From assembly GCF_030124145.1 (NCBI RefSeq), contig NZ_JASKMS010000015.1, forward strand, positions 124,001-188,000: a stretch of DNA of 64,000 bases, written 5' to 3'. The DNA is from Streptomyces sp. 378 (GTDB taxonomy: Bacteria > Actinomycetota > Actinomycetes > Streptomycetales > Streptomycetaceae). A program made the position numbers and the translations under genes. The notes beneath the pieces were generated by a model, which did no database searches, was not told where the DNA came from, and saw nothing but the letters and a program-made list of their open reading frames with translations. Below are positions 9,188 to 18,078 of this stretch, in pieces (within the stretch, counting starts at the first letter, position 1; every line of letters starts with the position of its first letter).

Positions 9188-10651
9188 TCATCCCCTTTCG
9201 CCTTCCTGGGCGGTGGCGTTCCGCGCCAGGCCGCCGAGGTCGAGTCGGTGACGTGCGCGAGTGACGGCGACGTAGGCGAGACGGGCGTCTGTGTTGCTTA
9301 CATCCAGGGCCTGGGCAGCCGCGTTTGTGCCGGGGGTGGTGTCCTGCGGCTGGGGAAAGTCGTAGCCGATCCTTACGGTCGGCCATTCGCGACCTTTGGC
9401 TTTGTGGGCGGTGGAGACGGTGACGTCGGCGTGTGCTTCCTCAGTGAGGTCGGACACTGCAGCGAGGATGGCGTCGGGACCGTGGGTGTCGACGAGGTCG
9501 ACGAAGGGCTGCAGGTCGCAGCCGGCCGGATCGTAGGCGGCGTAGTCCTGCAAGTCGCCCCAGGACGCGAACAGCACGAGCTCGGGGTGATGAGTGCGGT
9601 GTCCTTCCTTCAAGTCGCGTGAGGCACAGGCGAGTTGGGCCAGTTGCTGGCCTCCCCGGGTGAGGGCTACGCGGTGTCCTTTGCCGAGCAGACGCATGAC
9701 CTCTGTCATGGCGCCGATGTTGGTGCGGCACAGCACGGCGTCGGGGTGGTCGACGCTGCTGACCTCTGCGGGAACGCTGGTGGTGCCCGTCAGCCGGATA
9801 GGGGCGTCGGCGAGCGCGAGCCACCGGTTGGCCTCGTTGGCGATCTGTGGCCCGAAGCGGAACGAGCGGGTGAGGGTCAGCTGTTCGGCGTCGAAGCCGG
9901 TCATCACGTCGGTTGCGCCCCGCCAGCCGTAGATGGCTTGGGCGGAGTCGCCGACCATGACGAGCTGGGCGTGGTCGCGCTGTGCGGTGAACACCTGCTC
10001 CAGCACCGGGTTGGTGTCCTGGGCCTCGTCAAGGAGGAGGAAGTCGGCCTCGATCTTCGGCCTGGTCAGCGCCCACATCTTGAGGTAGTGGTCGTGTTCG
10101 AAGCGGACGATGCCGTGGTCGGGGCGCTGCAGGTCCGCCCATGCCTTGGCGGCGAAGGGGAGCACGAGTTCGGCAAACTGCCGATGGGCACCGGGGGCGT
10201 CGAGGCCGCGTAGGCGCGGCACGTGGTGTTGGGCCAGTGCGCTGTCGGCAGAGTGGCAGAAGCGGGTGACGGTGCTCAGCACGTTGTGGGACAGGGTTCT
10301 CTGGCTGATCTCGTGGTCGGCGATCCGTACGGGGCGGAGGATGCCGAGGGACTGTCCGGTCTTCCAGGCCGGCTGGCGGGGGCTGTTGAGTCGGTCGGCA
10401 TAGCGGTGTCCGAGTGCGGCGAAGGCGGTGGCGTGGGCGGTCCGACACTGCACCGTGGACGGGAAGCGGGCTGCGGCGTCCTGCGCGATGTCCTTGTTGA
10501 AGGCCAGGTAGCGTCCCCGGCGTTTGGTGTCGGCGGCGAGCATGCACAGGGTGCTGGTCTTCCCGGTTCCGGCTCCGGCCTGCAGTGCGAGGTGCCGTCC
10601 GGCGCGGAAAGTGTCCGCCGCGTGGACCTGTTCGTGGGTGGGGGTGGGCAA
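9188..10651 (-). CDS. UvrD/Rep-like superfamily 1A helicase
   Basis: A 487-residue SF1A helicase. Walker A AGAGTGKTS is at 25-33, then LLDEAQDTNPV (motif II), GDSAQAIYGWRGA (motif III), STAHKAKGREW (motif V) and AYVAVTRARHRLD (motif VI). It is shorter than UvrD/PcrA (700+ residues), with reduced 1B/2B insertions, like small accessory helicases found near defence genes. The TTG start is supported by GGAG about 7 bases upstream. It lies 78 bases after the 157-residue hypothetical gene on the same strand and probably belongs to that transcription unit. Expected role: ATP-driven 3'-5' unwinding. No nuclease domain is fused to it. Confidence 0.88.
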   Translation of the reverse strand: MPTPTHEQVHAADTFRAGRHLALQAGAGTGKTSTLCMLAADTKRRGRYLAFNKDIAQDAAARFPSTVQCRTAHATAFAALGHRYADRLNSPRQPAWKTGQSLGILRPVRIADHEISQRTLSHNVLSTVTRFCHSADSALAQHHVPRLRGLDAPGAHRQFAELVLPFAAKAWADLQRPDHGIVRFEHDHYLKMWALTRPKIEADFLLLDEAQDTNPVLEQVFTAQRDHAQLVMVGDSAQAIYGWRGATDVMTGFDAEQLTLTRSFRFGPQIANEANRWLALADAPIRLTGTTSVPAEVSSVDHPDAVLCRTNIGAMTEVMRLLGKGHRVALTRGGQQLAQLACASRDLKEGHRTHHPELVLFASWGDLQDYAAYDPAGCDLQPFVDLVDTHGPDAILAAVSDLTEEAHADVTVSTAHKAKGREWPTVRIGYDFPQPQDTTPGTNAAAQALDVSNTDARLAYVAVTRARHRLDLGGLARNATAQEGERG

Positions 10652-10729
10652 CGTGGGCTCCGTGGGATGGGAACGGCCGGAACGGGGCGCAGCGGGTGGC
10701 TGCGTCCGGCCGGGGAGGCGACGGCGGGC

Positions 10730-11203
10730 TCAGCGTGGCAGACGTACCTGCAGAAGGCGGCCTGCGGCGCAGGCCAGAACTTCTTCCAGGGTGTGGTGGG
10801 TGAGCAGGCGCTGTATCTGCGATTCGAGGCGGTGGCGCCGCTGGCGTTGCTCGTGCGCGAGATAGGCCGTGATTCGTTCGGCCAGGACGTCCCCGGCGCG
10901 CCGGCCAAGCGCGGCCGCCTCCTCGCGGATCTGCGTGTCGGCGCGGCGACTGAGGGCGACATTGAGCAGGACATGGCCCTGGCGGTCGGGATAGTGCGTG
11001 GTCAGCACGTCGATCGGTAGGACCGTGTCCAGGCGGCGGCGCAGGCGGTGCAGGGCGCGGCCCGGGCTCTTGCCGCGCTGCACCGTCATCAGCCGGGTGC
11101 GGTCTGCGTTCGCGGCGAACGTCACCCGGTGGCGGGCCTGGTGAAGTTCCCGAACGGTGGCGGGCCGCGTCAGGACGATCTCGACGGCGTACTGATGCGT
11201 CAC
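10730..11203 (-). CDS. Small basic hypothetical protein
   Basis: A 157-residue Arg-rich, mostly helical protein without a recognised domain. It starts at a GTG whose GTGA overlaps the stop of the upstream DUF6083-like gene, so the two are translationally coupled. A central stretch (VLLNVALSRRADTQIREEAAALGRRAGDVLAERI) resembles a DNA-binding or coiled helix, but the similarity is too weak to name. Gene order (regulator, DUF6083-like protein, this gene, helicase) suggests one transferred cassette. Confidence 0.6.
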   Translation of the reverse strand: MTHQYAVEIVLTRPATVRELHQARHRVTFAANADRTRLMTVQRGKSPGRALHRLRRRLDTVLPIDVLTTHYPDRQGHVLLNVALSRRADTQIREEAAALGRRAGDVLAERITAYLAHEQRQRRHRLESQIQRLLTHHTLEEVLACAAGRLLQVRLPR

Positions 11204-12105
11204 GACCAGACCCGCCGGGGTGCGTGGCCGTTGGGACGGCGCCCGTGCGTGGGCAGGCGGGTGTGGATGTGCTCGTGGTGGCGGAGCGGGTCGAAGGGTT
11301 CCCAGTCCGTGACGGCGAGGTCACCGGCGGTCGACGCTGTGGCATGGTCCCGGCACCGTTGGGTGCGCCAGCGCAGCTGTTCCTGGTACGGCAGTGCGGA
11401 CAGGCTGTAGACGGCCATGACATCCGACGGCAGTGCGAGCTGACCGTGGTGCACGGTCACGGGTACCAGGGTCCACACCCCGTGCAACCCGCCGCGGCCG
11501 AGGACCTCGGCCGTACAGCGGGTTCGGCGCCGGGTCTGGGCGACGCACTGGATCTCATCGACGGGGCGAGAGGCCAGGTAGCGGACGAACAGCAACTGCA
11601 CGACGGGCCGGGCCGGACGGCAGACGGCCTCGCCCGGCGGCGGGCCGCCTGTCAGTGTGGCAGGTGGAGCGAGCACTCCGGTGTCCAACAGACGGCGGGT
11701 GCAAAGGGCGAGAGTCCGGCGCAGGCCGGACAGCTGCGGCGCGGCCGTCGGAGCCGGGCGGGCTGGGCACAGCAGGTCGTGTGCCAGCCGGCACCAGCTG
11801 CTCCCGTCGCCCGCGGGATGGGCGATGCCGCGGCTGACGTGCCAGCGGCAGGACTCCGGCACCCCGGCCACCGGCAGTTCGTGCGGATGCAGCCGCACCA
11901 GCCGGTCGTCGGCCCCCGGGTAGCACTCGACCGGATTGCCGCATTCGCGGCAGGACGTGGTCTGGCCGCATCGCAGCAACCGGCTGGCACTGTCGGGGGC
12001 GATACGCAGGGACCGCCGCTGGTGCGAGCTCGCGCGGCTGCCGTCCCAGCGCCGCGCGGAAGGAGAAGGAGAGGAGCACATGCGGGCGAACCTGCCAGCC
12101 GACAC
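11200..12105 (-). CDS. DUF6083-like zinc-ribbon protein
   Basis: A 301-residue protein with a Cys-rich N-terminal region: CGQTTSCRECGNPVE followed by HPHELP, CRWH and a WCRLAHDLLCP segment. This pattern matches what I recall as DUF6083, found widely in Streptomyces accessory regions. Paired CxxC-type motifs suggest zinc binding. The C-terminal half has the pattern VQLLFVRYLASRPVDEIQ and, near the end, YQEQLRWRTQRCRDH. The GTG start has a G-rich stretch before it. Its stop overlaps the start of the 157-residue gene by 4 bases. The biochemical role is unknown. Confidence 0.6.
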   Translation of the reverse strand: MSAGRFARMCSSPSPSARRWDGSRASSHQRRSLRIAPDSASRLLRCGQTTSCRECGNPVECYPGADDRLVRLHPHELPVAGVPESCRWHVSRGIAHPAGDGSSWCRLAHDLLCPARPAPTAAPQLSGLRRTLALCTRRLLDTGVLAPPATLTGGPPPGEAVCRPARPVVQLLFVRYLASRPVDEIQCVAQTRRRTRCTAEVLGRGGLHGVWTLVPVTVHHGQLALPSDVMAVYSLSALPYQEQLRWRTQRCRDHATASTAGDLAVTDWEPFDPLRHHEHIHTRLPTHGRRPNGHAPRRVWS

Positions 12106-12243
12106 GCCCCGCCTGGGGTACGTGACCCTGATGATCCCTCGGGCAGAGCAGAACGGGGCGACAACAGTGCGAACGCTTGCTCGCGCATTCGATAGGGCGT
12201 TGCCGGATCGAGTGAATCGCCGTCGGCGCTGGACGGGCCCGTA

Positions 12244-12507
12244 TCAGCTGTCGTCGGTGCCGGGGAGGCCGTGCTCGTGGCAGAGGGTGGCGAAGAGCTC
12301 GTCGAGCGGTGTGTCCAGGGCGTGTGCGAGGGCGTGCCATGTCTTGAGGGTGCCGACGGTGCGGCCCTGCTCGATCTCGATCACAGTGCGCCTGCTCAGA
12401 CCGCTGCGGGAGGCAAGCTCGTCGTAGCTCCACCCGCGCTCAGCCCGCAGACGCCCGAGCTCCAGTCGGAGGGCGTCGAGGTCCGGATCGGGCGGCAAGA
12501 TCGTCAC
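12244..12507 (-). CDS. XRE-family helix-turn-helix regulator
   Basis: A compact HTH_XRE/Cro-CI-type protein (87 residues from the GTG at 12507). The domain runs from LRLELGRLRAERGWSYDELASRSGL through SRRTVIEIEQG to WHALAHALDTPLDELF, the usual five-helix arrangement. An in-frame start at 12684 would give 146 residues, but the added 59 are low-quality. They also cover a set of repeated 19-base motifs more easily explained as operators, so the shorter form is preferred. It likely autoregulates and may control the downstream DUF6083/helicase genes, the CHAT gene upstream, or both. Confidence 0.75.
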   Translation of the reverse strand: MTILPPDPDLDALRLELGRLRAERGWSYDELASRSGLSRRTVIEIEQGRTVGTLKTWHALAHALDTPLDELFATLCHEHGLPGTDDS

Positions 12508-12521
12508 CCGACCATCCGACG

Positions 12522-12603
12522 GTGCAGACCCTTGCCCTGTCAGTGCAGACCTCTGCCCTGTTTCTCCCGATGACTCCACCGGCGGGAGGGCAGGGGTCTG
12601 CAC
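12522..12603. promoter_or_regulatory. Repeated operator-like motifs upstream of the XRE gene
   Basis: Three copies of GTGCAGACCYYTGCCCTGT: direct copies at 12522-12540 and 12543-12561 with a 21-base period (two helical turns), and a third in inverse orientation at 12587-12603 (17 of the 19 positions). A fourth, degenerate copy (GGACCCTGCCCT) lies near 12660. They start 15 bases before the proposed GTG of the XRE gene, where an autoregulator would bind. That these are the XRE binding sites is inference. Confidence 0.6.
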
Positions 12604-12794
12604 TACGGTGTCGGCCGTCCCGCCGTACCGCGCGCCTGATCTCACGCCAGGGCAGACGGCGGACCCTGCCCTCGGCGTCAGCATTGTTTTGAAGGACTCC
12701 TATTCCTTTACCGCCGTGACGCGGGCGGTCCCCTCCATGTGGCCCTTGCGACCTGTACGAGCCGCCCTCTCCGCTATTCAACGACAGGGGGTGT

Positions 12795-15700
12795 TCACGG
12801 GGCTCTGGTGATGGTGACTAGCCCCGCCCAATACCAGGGAATGCGTTTTGACTCGCCGTGTTCACCCGCCGCGTAATTCCGCTGAACTTTTCGCAGCGCC
12901 TCGGCTGGGGGAAGCCCCAGCACCAGCTCGCCAAGGTAATCCGTAAGAATGGCTGCTGTGGTTTCGATTCCAACCGGATACAAAGCAGCCGTGACAAACT
13001 TAGCGCCCCGTGTGAGTGCGACAGCTGGTAGGCCAATCGGCTCTTCGCCAAACGCGAAGGATTGTGCCCCCGACCAGCATGCTCCGAGAACAAGATGGGG
13101 CGGGAGATGGCAATCGAGCAGTTGAGCGGCGGATAGTCGCTCCATCGGGGAGTCTTGTAGACGCAGACTGTGTCTCAAGCCTGGCTGATCGTCTCCGTGC
13201 GCCACAAGAACTGCGAGTTGGTACCCGTCCTTAGCGTGGAGCTCCCTACGCAGGCTGGAGGGATTGTTCAGCACCTGCAGGTCATACGCGGTTCTAAGGG
13301 AATCCAACTTCAAGTGCCCAGTTACGTCACTGTGAAGGTACGCAACTGCACGCAACCTCTCTTCATGCCTCAAGCGGTTCCTTTCTTCCTGCCTCTGCTC
13401 GGCAGAAGGGAGCATGCGTAGAGAAGGAAGCAGAGTCAGCACCGCATGGTCGATTAGGTAATGTTCACCCAACCGCAGCGCGGCGAATGGCATAGCCCAC
13501 AACTCGCCACTAGGCACGATGATCAATTTTTCCGGTTCTTCCCCCTCTGGCTTGACACTCGCCAACTGTCGACGCAGTTCAGCAGGTAGCAGTTCCTTCG
13601 CAAAATCGACTGACCAACGGTGTTCAGGATCTGAAAGCGTTATACTACCTTGGAGGTGCATGCCTCCACGTGCGTTGGTGATATCTTCGAGCCATCCGAT
13701 CTGCTCCTTTGTCAATTCCCCCCTTTCGACCACCGGCTCGGCGGGGGCCGGAGGAATCCAAATTCGAAAGAGTGGGAAATTCGACTCTTTCCACCAGCCT
13801 GGCAGTGCGCACAGGACCAGAGTATGTGCATCTGGAGGCAGCCGGCGTCGTAGCGTGTGAGCTGACATTGGCTCGGCCGTAAACATGTCACGAAATGCGT
13901 TTCCGGTCAATTCTCCGAGCTCTTGATAGAAAGACCTTCGCCTTTCCTCTTGCTCGCCTTCATGTAGACGCCAGTTATCCACGCCTGTCGGCGCGGGTGT
14001 AAGAACAGATGGGTCTGCAACATCTGAATGTGCTGCTGTTTCAAATTCAAGATCTTCGATCTCGGACAGTAGGGCACGGACCCGAGGTGGTGTTTCGCTT
14101 TCGCCCCGCGCACTCCGGTGAAGGAGCTCTGCCAGAGCCTCACCCCGCCCAGCCTCGGCAACTTCCAATGCCGCAACGCCAGCCTCGAGTTCGGCTGCCA
14201 GCGTTAGCGCCCATTCGTTGATCTCCTCACTCGAGGTTAGGAAAGCTGCACGGGAAGCTGCGCTCCCTAGCTGTAGCCGCATGACGTCTCGATTTCTGAC
14301 GGCTGCCAGCGCATGCTCCAAGGCCTCTGGCTTGCTTCCTTCACTATTTAGCAGTTTGCTCAGTGCCCAGGGGGATCTCGTCATGCCAAGGAAATTCCCA
14401 GCTGAACTTGCCTGTTCAAGCGCCTCTTCTAGGTGTTCACGAGATTGCCCCGATGTTCCAGACGCATACAGGATTTCCCCGAGGACTTGGTGTGCATTTC
14501 CCAGACCCAGCACGTCTCCGGTTCTTTGGGCCATGGCCAACGCGGCTTGAGCGTGGTCGCGGGCCGCCTTCAACGCATGACCATCCGCTCCTTGCAAGGC
14601 AAGCTGGGCCAGAGTTACGAGCGCACTCTGCTGACCCGCAATATTTCCCGTAATCTTTGCAAAATTCAGAGCCTGATTGATGTGGTAAGTGGCTCTATCC
14701 GCACCAAGCCTTTCCGCAGTAGCCAACTCCCCGATCAATTGATGAGCGTTTCCCTGACCGATTGGATCGTGGGCCTCTTCAAACAAGCCGAGTGCCCGCT
14801 CGGCTTGCCGTAGAGCTGTCCCATAATCGTCGTGCCTCCGTTCCAGTTCGCCCAGTATGAGGAATACGTTTCCCTGGAGCATGGGATCGCCTGACGCTTC
14901 GGCGCTTCGGAGTGCATGATGTAGTCTTTCACGCGATTCACTCAAACGACCTTGGTACCATGAGGCGAGCCCCAACAAAAGAAACTCGTTTCCCTCCCGA
15001 CCCGAATCGCGGGAATGGCGTGTGGCATCCCTTGCCTTTTCCACTTGCTCCTCAACGGACTGGAAATGCCTTCGCCTCAAAGAAATTTTAGCTAGCGCAA
15101 GAAGCGCGTCATACTCATCATTGCGGCTATCGAGTCGTCGTGCGTACTCCAACTCGCATTCCGCATGGTGTTGCGCCTTATCAAGATCCCCTAGGCTTAG
15201 ATAACCTTCGGCCAGTAGGTCGTGAGCGAGAATTTGATTCCGAGGGCTGCTAGCTTCTTGTGCTAGTTCAAGAGCTCGCTCGGCATGCCGACAAGCCACC
15301 TCAGCATCGATCGTTATCTGGGCGATAAGTCGATGGGCAAGACTCTGTGCTAGAATCCGCCCTTGAGGGTTGTCAATTTCTTGAGCGAGGTCTAGAGCCT
15401 TCTCCGCATGACGGCCGGCCACCTCTGGCTGACCCTCTAGATTTGCCAGATCGCCGAGGAGTTGGTAGGTCATGCATTCCGCCCACTTCTTATGCGGATC
15501 ACCTTCGAGGGCCTTGAAGCACCTCAGAGCCTCCTCGGCAAGCTGTCGCGCCTGACTGCGATTGTGCTTATTGAAGTATGCGAGCAGCATGTAACTGAGG
15601 CCCCGAAGAAGCAGGTTCTTAAGCACCGGGAGCGCCGCTTCTAGAGCACGGATAGCCGTTGCTGGGCTACGGTTGGCCTCCCTGAGTTGGTCAGCGAATG

Positions 15701-15824
15701 CCACCAGCCCTACACCCCGCTGTTCCGGGGGGAATTCTTCCTCAGCTGACAGAAGTTCGTCTAGTCTCGCTATGTCACCGGGGCTTTCGTCTTCGCCAGG
15801 TGGGCTGAGAGGATTCTTTGCCAT
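12795..15824 (-). CDS. TPR-CHAT caspase-like protease
   Basis: A 1009-residue protein. Residues ~30-500 are tandem TPR-like helical hairpins (repeated patterns such as GNAHQLIGEL, GNAHQVLGEIL, ALELAQE, each ~40 residues). The C-terminal ~250 residues form a CHAT domain (caspase HetF-associated with TPRs) with catalytic H876 in VAHGD and C916 in GACWSG. The family includes proteases that cut partner proteins when an upstream sensor is triggered. ATG 15824 is chosen over GTG 15836 because GGAG is 6 bases ahead of it. It lies 43 bases after the EACC1-like gene on the same strand. The DNA is visibly more A/T-rich than its neighbours, suggesting a separate origin. Confidence 0.88.
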   Translation of the reverse strand: MAKNPLSPPGEDESPGDIARLDELLSAEEEFPPEQRGVGLVAFADQLREANRSPATAIRALEAALPVLKNLLLRGLSYMLLAYFNKHNRSQARQLAEEALRCFKALEGDPHKKWAECMTYQLLGDLANLEGQPEVAGRHAEKALDLAQEIDNPQGRILAQSLAHRLIAQITIDAEVACRHAERALELAQEASSPRNQILAHDLLAEGYLSLGDLDKAQHHAECELEYARRLDSRNDEYDALLALAKISLRRRHFQSVEEQVEKARDATRHSRDSGREGNEFLLLGLASWYQGRLSESRERLHHALRSAEASGDPMLQGNVFLILGELERRHDDYGTALRQAERALGLFEEAHDPIGQGNAHQLIGELATAERLGADRATYHINQALNFAKITGNIAGQQSALVTLAQLALQGADGHALKAARDHAQAALAMAQRTGDVLGLGNAHQVLGEILYASGTSGQSREHLEEALEQASSAGNFLGMTRSPWALSKLLNSEGSKPEALEHALAAVRNRDVMRLQLGSAASRAAFLTSSEEINEWALTLAAELEAGVAALEVAEAGRGEALAELLHRSARGESETPPRVRALLSEIEDLEFETAAHSDVADPSVLTPAPTGVDNWRLHEGEQEERRRSFYQELGELTGNAFRDMFTAEPMSAHTLRRRLPPDAHTLVLCALPGWWKESNFPLFRIWIPPAPAEPVVERGELTKEQIGWLEDITNARGGMHLQGSITLSDPEHRWSVDFAKELLPAELRRQLASVKPEGEEPEKLIIVPSGELWAMPFAALRLGEHYLIDHAVLTLLPSLRMLPSAEQRQEERNRLRHEERLRAVAYLHSDVTGHLKLDSLRTAYDLQVLNNPSSLRRELHAKDGYQLAVLVAHGDDQPGLRHSLRLQDSPMERLSAAQLLDCHLPPHLVLGACWSGAQSFAFGEEPIGLPAVALTRGAKFVTAALYPVGIETTAAILTDYLGELVLGLPPAEALRKVQRNYAAGEHGESKRIPWYWAGLVTITRAP

Positions 15825-15867
15825 GCCAGACTCCACATATTCCTGCCGCGACAGATGTGCGCGCTGG

Positions 15868-16227
15868 CTAAGATCGACTATTAAGCTGGCTTTGGAGATA
15901 GTGGACTATTGTGTCTCCGCTCCAACTGGGGTCAATGCGCGCCGTAATGTAATCGCCATCGGGCGTGCGCATCTGCAACTCCAGTGGTTCTGATCCGCCA
16001 CGCCTCTTGATCCATTTCGAAATGTGGTGCGATATGAAGGAGCTGACACCTATGACGTTGTCCGCGTAGCCAACAACAGCAAGCGCCGCGATAAGGTTCG
16101 CCCCTACATCAAGTTTGGGCTCAGCGGGCGTTCGAATCAGTCTCGCTCCGGCAGATGCCGCCCCATCTCCATCGGCTTCCATCTCGGAGATGAGGCCTGC
16201 GGGCCCAAATATAGTGAGGGAGCTCAT
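15868..16227 (-). CDS. EACC1-like small partner of the CHAT protease
   Basis: A 119-residue protein: a short N-terminal part ending in LIRTPAEPKLDVGAN, a hydrophobic helix (LIAALAVVGYADNVIGVSSFISHHISKWI), then a beta-rich tail LELQMRTPDGDYITARID. This layout, including the PxxPxxDxGAN-type lead-in, resembles Effector-Associated Constant Component 1 (EACC1), a small protein described beside CHAT, trypsin-like and other effectors in actinobacterial conflict systems. ATG 16227 has GGAG 6 bases upstream; an earlier in-frame ATG at 16254 is possible. It is the first gene of a two-gene operon with the CHAT protease and shares its lower GC content. Family assignment is from memory of the pattern. 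Confidence 0.6.
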   Translation of the reverse strand: MSSLTIFGPAGLISEMEADGDGAASAGARLIRTPAEPKLDVGANLIAALAVVGYADNVIGVSSFISHHISKWIKRRGGSEPLELQMRTPDGDYITARIDPSWSGDTIVHYLQSQLNSRS

Positions 16228-16440
16228 GGCGGACTCCGTAGACAAGTAATGCAACCCGACCGATGACCACCCCTCCTAACGACCGTATGTCGTGCAGCTG
16301 ATGATCGCATGTGGATAACACAGAGGAGCAGGCCCATGGCCGCCCTCGGCCTCACCGGATGAATCCGGACAGACCTCCATCACGCAAGGGACGCTGGTCC
16401 CGGGGTATGGGGTATACAACGTGTCTCTCTAGGGCCCATC

Positions 16441-18078
16441 TCAAGGATGGATGATCCCTGAAGCGAACCAGTCGTGAAGTGTGGACTCCGCCCCTTCCGG
16501 GAGATCGTTGACGAAAACCACGGCCAGGCCGCGCTGGGCTCGCGAACAGCACACGTAGAACAGGTTGCGTGAGCGCTCGGTACGGTCGGGTTTGTCGGTG
16601 CCTGCGAGCATCTTGCCGATGTTGTACCTGTTCCAGGCGCTGTCGTCGACCACCACCACGACGTTCTCGAATTCGTCGCCCTTGACACCGTGCTGGGTTG
16701 AGAACGGGGTGAGTTCGTCGATGAAGTGTGTGACGCTGATGACTTCCCGGTAGGACACGTTGCGGAGGTTGTTCGAGAAATCCGCTCGTCGCTGGTCGCG
16801 CTCATCGAGACCCGTTGCGGTTCTGCGGCGTTCGAGGTCTTTGAGCTTTCCTGGCGTGGCGAGGAGGTGGCCGTCGCCCATCAGGTCGAGCACGTCGCCG
16901 ATGGTGCCGCTCGTACGTACGGCGTCGAGTGCACGGATGGCCTGACTGATGGCGCGTTTGTCGGAGTGACGGGTAATCCGTGTCCGTCCCTCGTCCAACA
17001 GGCTGGTCAGCTCCGCGAAGTCGTTGTTGCGGAAGGCCGTGCTCACGGCCTCGACGCGCGTCAGGTACTGGATGTAGGGCTCATTGCGTGCCATGAGGTC
17101 GTCGGGGCCGTACCGGCTCAACTTTCTGTACTCCTCGAGGAGGTTGGCGTACTCCAGTGTGCCCGCGATCCTGCGGTGAGTGAGCAGGAGATATTTGCTG
17201 TTCTCCCGAGTCCAGCCGTTCTGGGCAAGTGTTGCTTCGGCGGCGGTGAGTCGCTCAGGGCCGGCTGGGGTGCCGGTGTTGAGGAACAGGTGGACCTCGC
17301 CTGTCAGCTGGTCGCCGATGGCGTCCTGGATGAGGTCGGGACGCATCCGGTTGAGCACCTCGACGACGGGAGGTGAGCACCGGTAGTTCTCGTGCTTGGT
17401 GATCTCGGTTAGGAGGCCGGGGCGTTTCACCGCTCCGACGCCGGACTCATAGATCTTCTGCATGGAGTCGCCGAAGAGGCCGACCACGCAGTTCTCGTGG
17501 CCGGCGCCCGCCAGGTGGTCCAGCAGGAGCTGGATCGTCTTGGGTGAGGTGTCTTGGTACTCGTCGACGAAGATGATGGGGTACTTGCTGGCGATGATGC
17601 GTATGAGCTTGGGGTGTGCGGTGACGAGGCGGAGCGACAGCGCGATGACGTCGTCGTGGGAGATGCGCCCTTCGCTCAGCCTGCGCCCGCGGTCGGAGTA
17701 CTCGATCACTGGGGGAGCGGTGACGTCATCGAGGTCTTCAGGCTTGGTCAGGTCCTTGTTGTAGTCGAGGATCTGCAGCCAGAGCTCACGCTGGTAGGGC
17801 TGGATGGCACTCCAGAGGAATTCGTGGATGGTGCCGACGTCGACGAGGGGGTCCGCGGCGATGCGTTCGTGGATCTTCTTCTTGGCGACGTTCGTGTATG
17901 TAATGCAGGCGATCCGCCGACCGTGTGCCTCCAGGTCTGTGCGGTGGTGGTTCAGGAGGTGCTGCAGGGTGCGGACCAGGGTGGTCGTCTTGCCGGCGCC
18001 GGCTCCTGCTTCGACGAGGAAGCTGCGCCGGGCCTCCATCTCCGTGGCGACGGCTTCGAGGGTATCTAGGCGAGCCAC
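16441..18078 (-). CDS. gajB: Gabija helicase GajB
   Basis: A 545-residue UvrD-like SF1A helicase: Walker A AGAGAGKTT (24-32), FVDEYQDTS (170-178), GDSMQKIYE (motif III), NYRCSPPVVEVLN (motif IV region), THRRIAGTLEYANLLEE, HGVKGDEFENVVVV (motif V) and NLFYVCCSRAQRGLAVVF (motif VI). The length matches GajB (~500 residues). The GTG start overlaps the end of gajA by 13 bases, the usual gajA-gajB order. In Gabija the two proteins assemble into a large complex in which GajB binds the GajA core; phage-induced nucleotide depletion and DNA ends are thought to release GajA cleavage. All helicase motifs look intact. Confidence 0.92.
   Translation of the reverse strand: MARLDTLEAVATEMEARRSFLVEAGAGAGKTTTLVRTLQHLLNHHRTDLEAHGRRIACITYTNVAKKKIHERIAADPLVDVGTIHEFLWSAIQPYQRELWLQILDYNKDLTKPEDLDDVTAPPVIEYSDRGRRLSEGRISHDDVIALSLRLVTAHPKLIRIIASKYPIIFVDEYQDTSPKTIQLLLDHLAGAGHENCVVGLFGDSMQKIYESGVGAVKRPGLLTEITKHENYRCSPPVVEVLNRMRPDLIQDAIGDQLTGEVHLFLNTGTPAGPERLTAAEATLAQNGWTRENSKYLLLTHRRIAGTLEYANLLEEYRKLSRYGPDDLMARNEPYIQYLTRVEAVSTAFRNNDFAELTSLLDEGRTRITRHSDKRAISQAIRALDAVRTSGTIGDVLDLMGDGHLLATPGKLKDLERRRTATGLDERDQRRADFSNNLRNVSYREVISVTHFIDELTPFSTQHGVKGDEFENVVVVVDDSAWNRYNIGKMLAGTDKPDRTERSRNLFYVCCSRAQRGLAVVFVNDLPEGAESTLHDWFASGIIHP

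Noticed and set aside
8733..9386. Extension of the AIPR reading frame to 941 residues
   Set aside because: The added residues are Arg/Pro-rich without family similarity, overlap the helicase gene, and a GTG with a good ribosome binding site exists at 8732.
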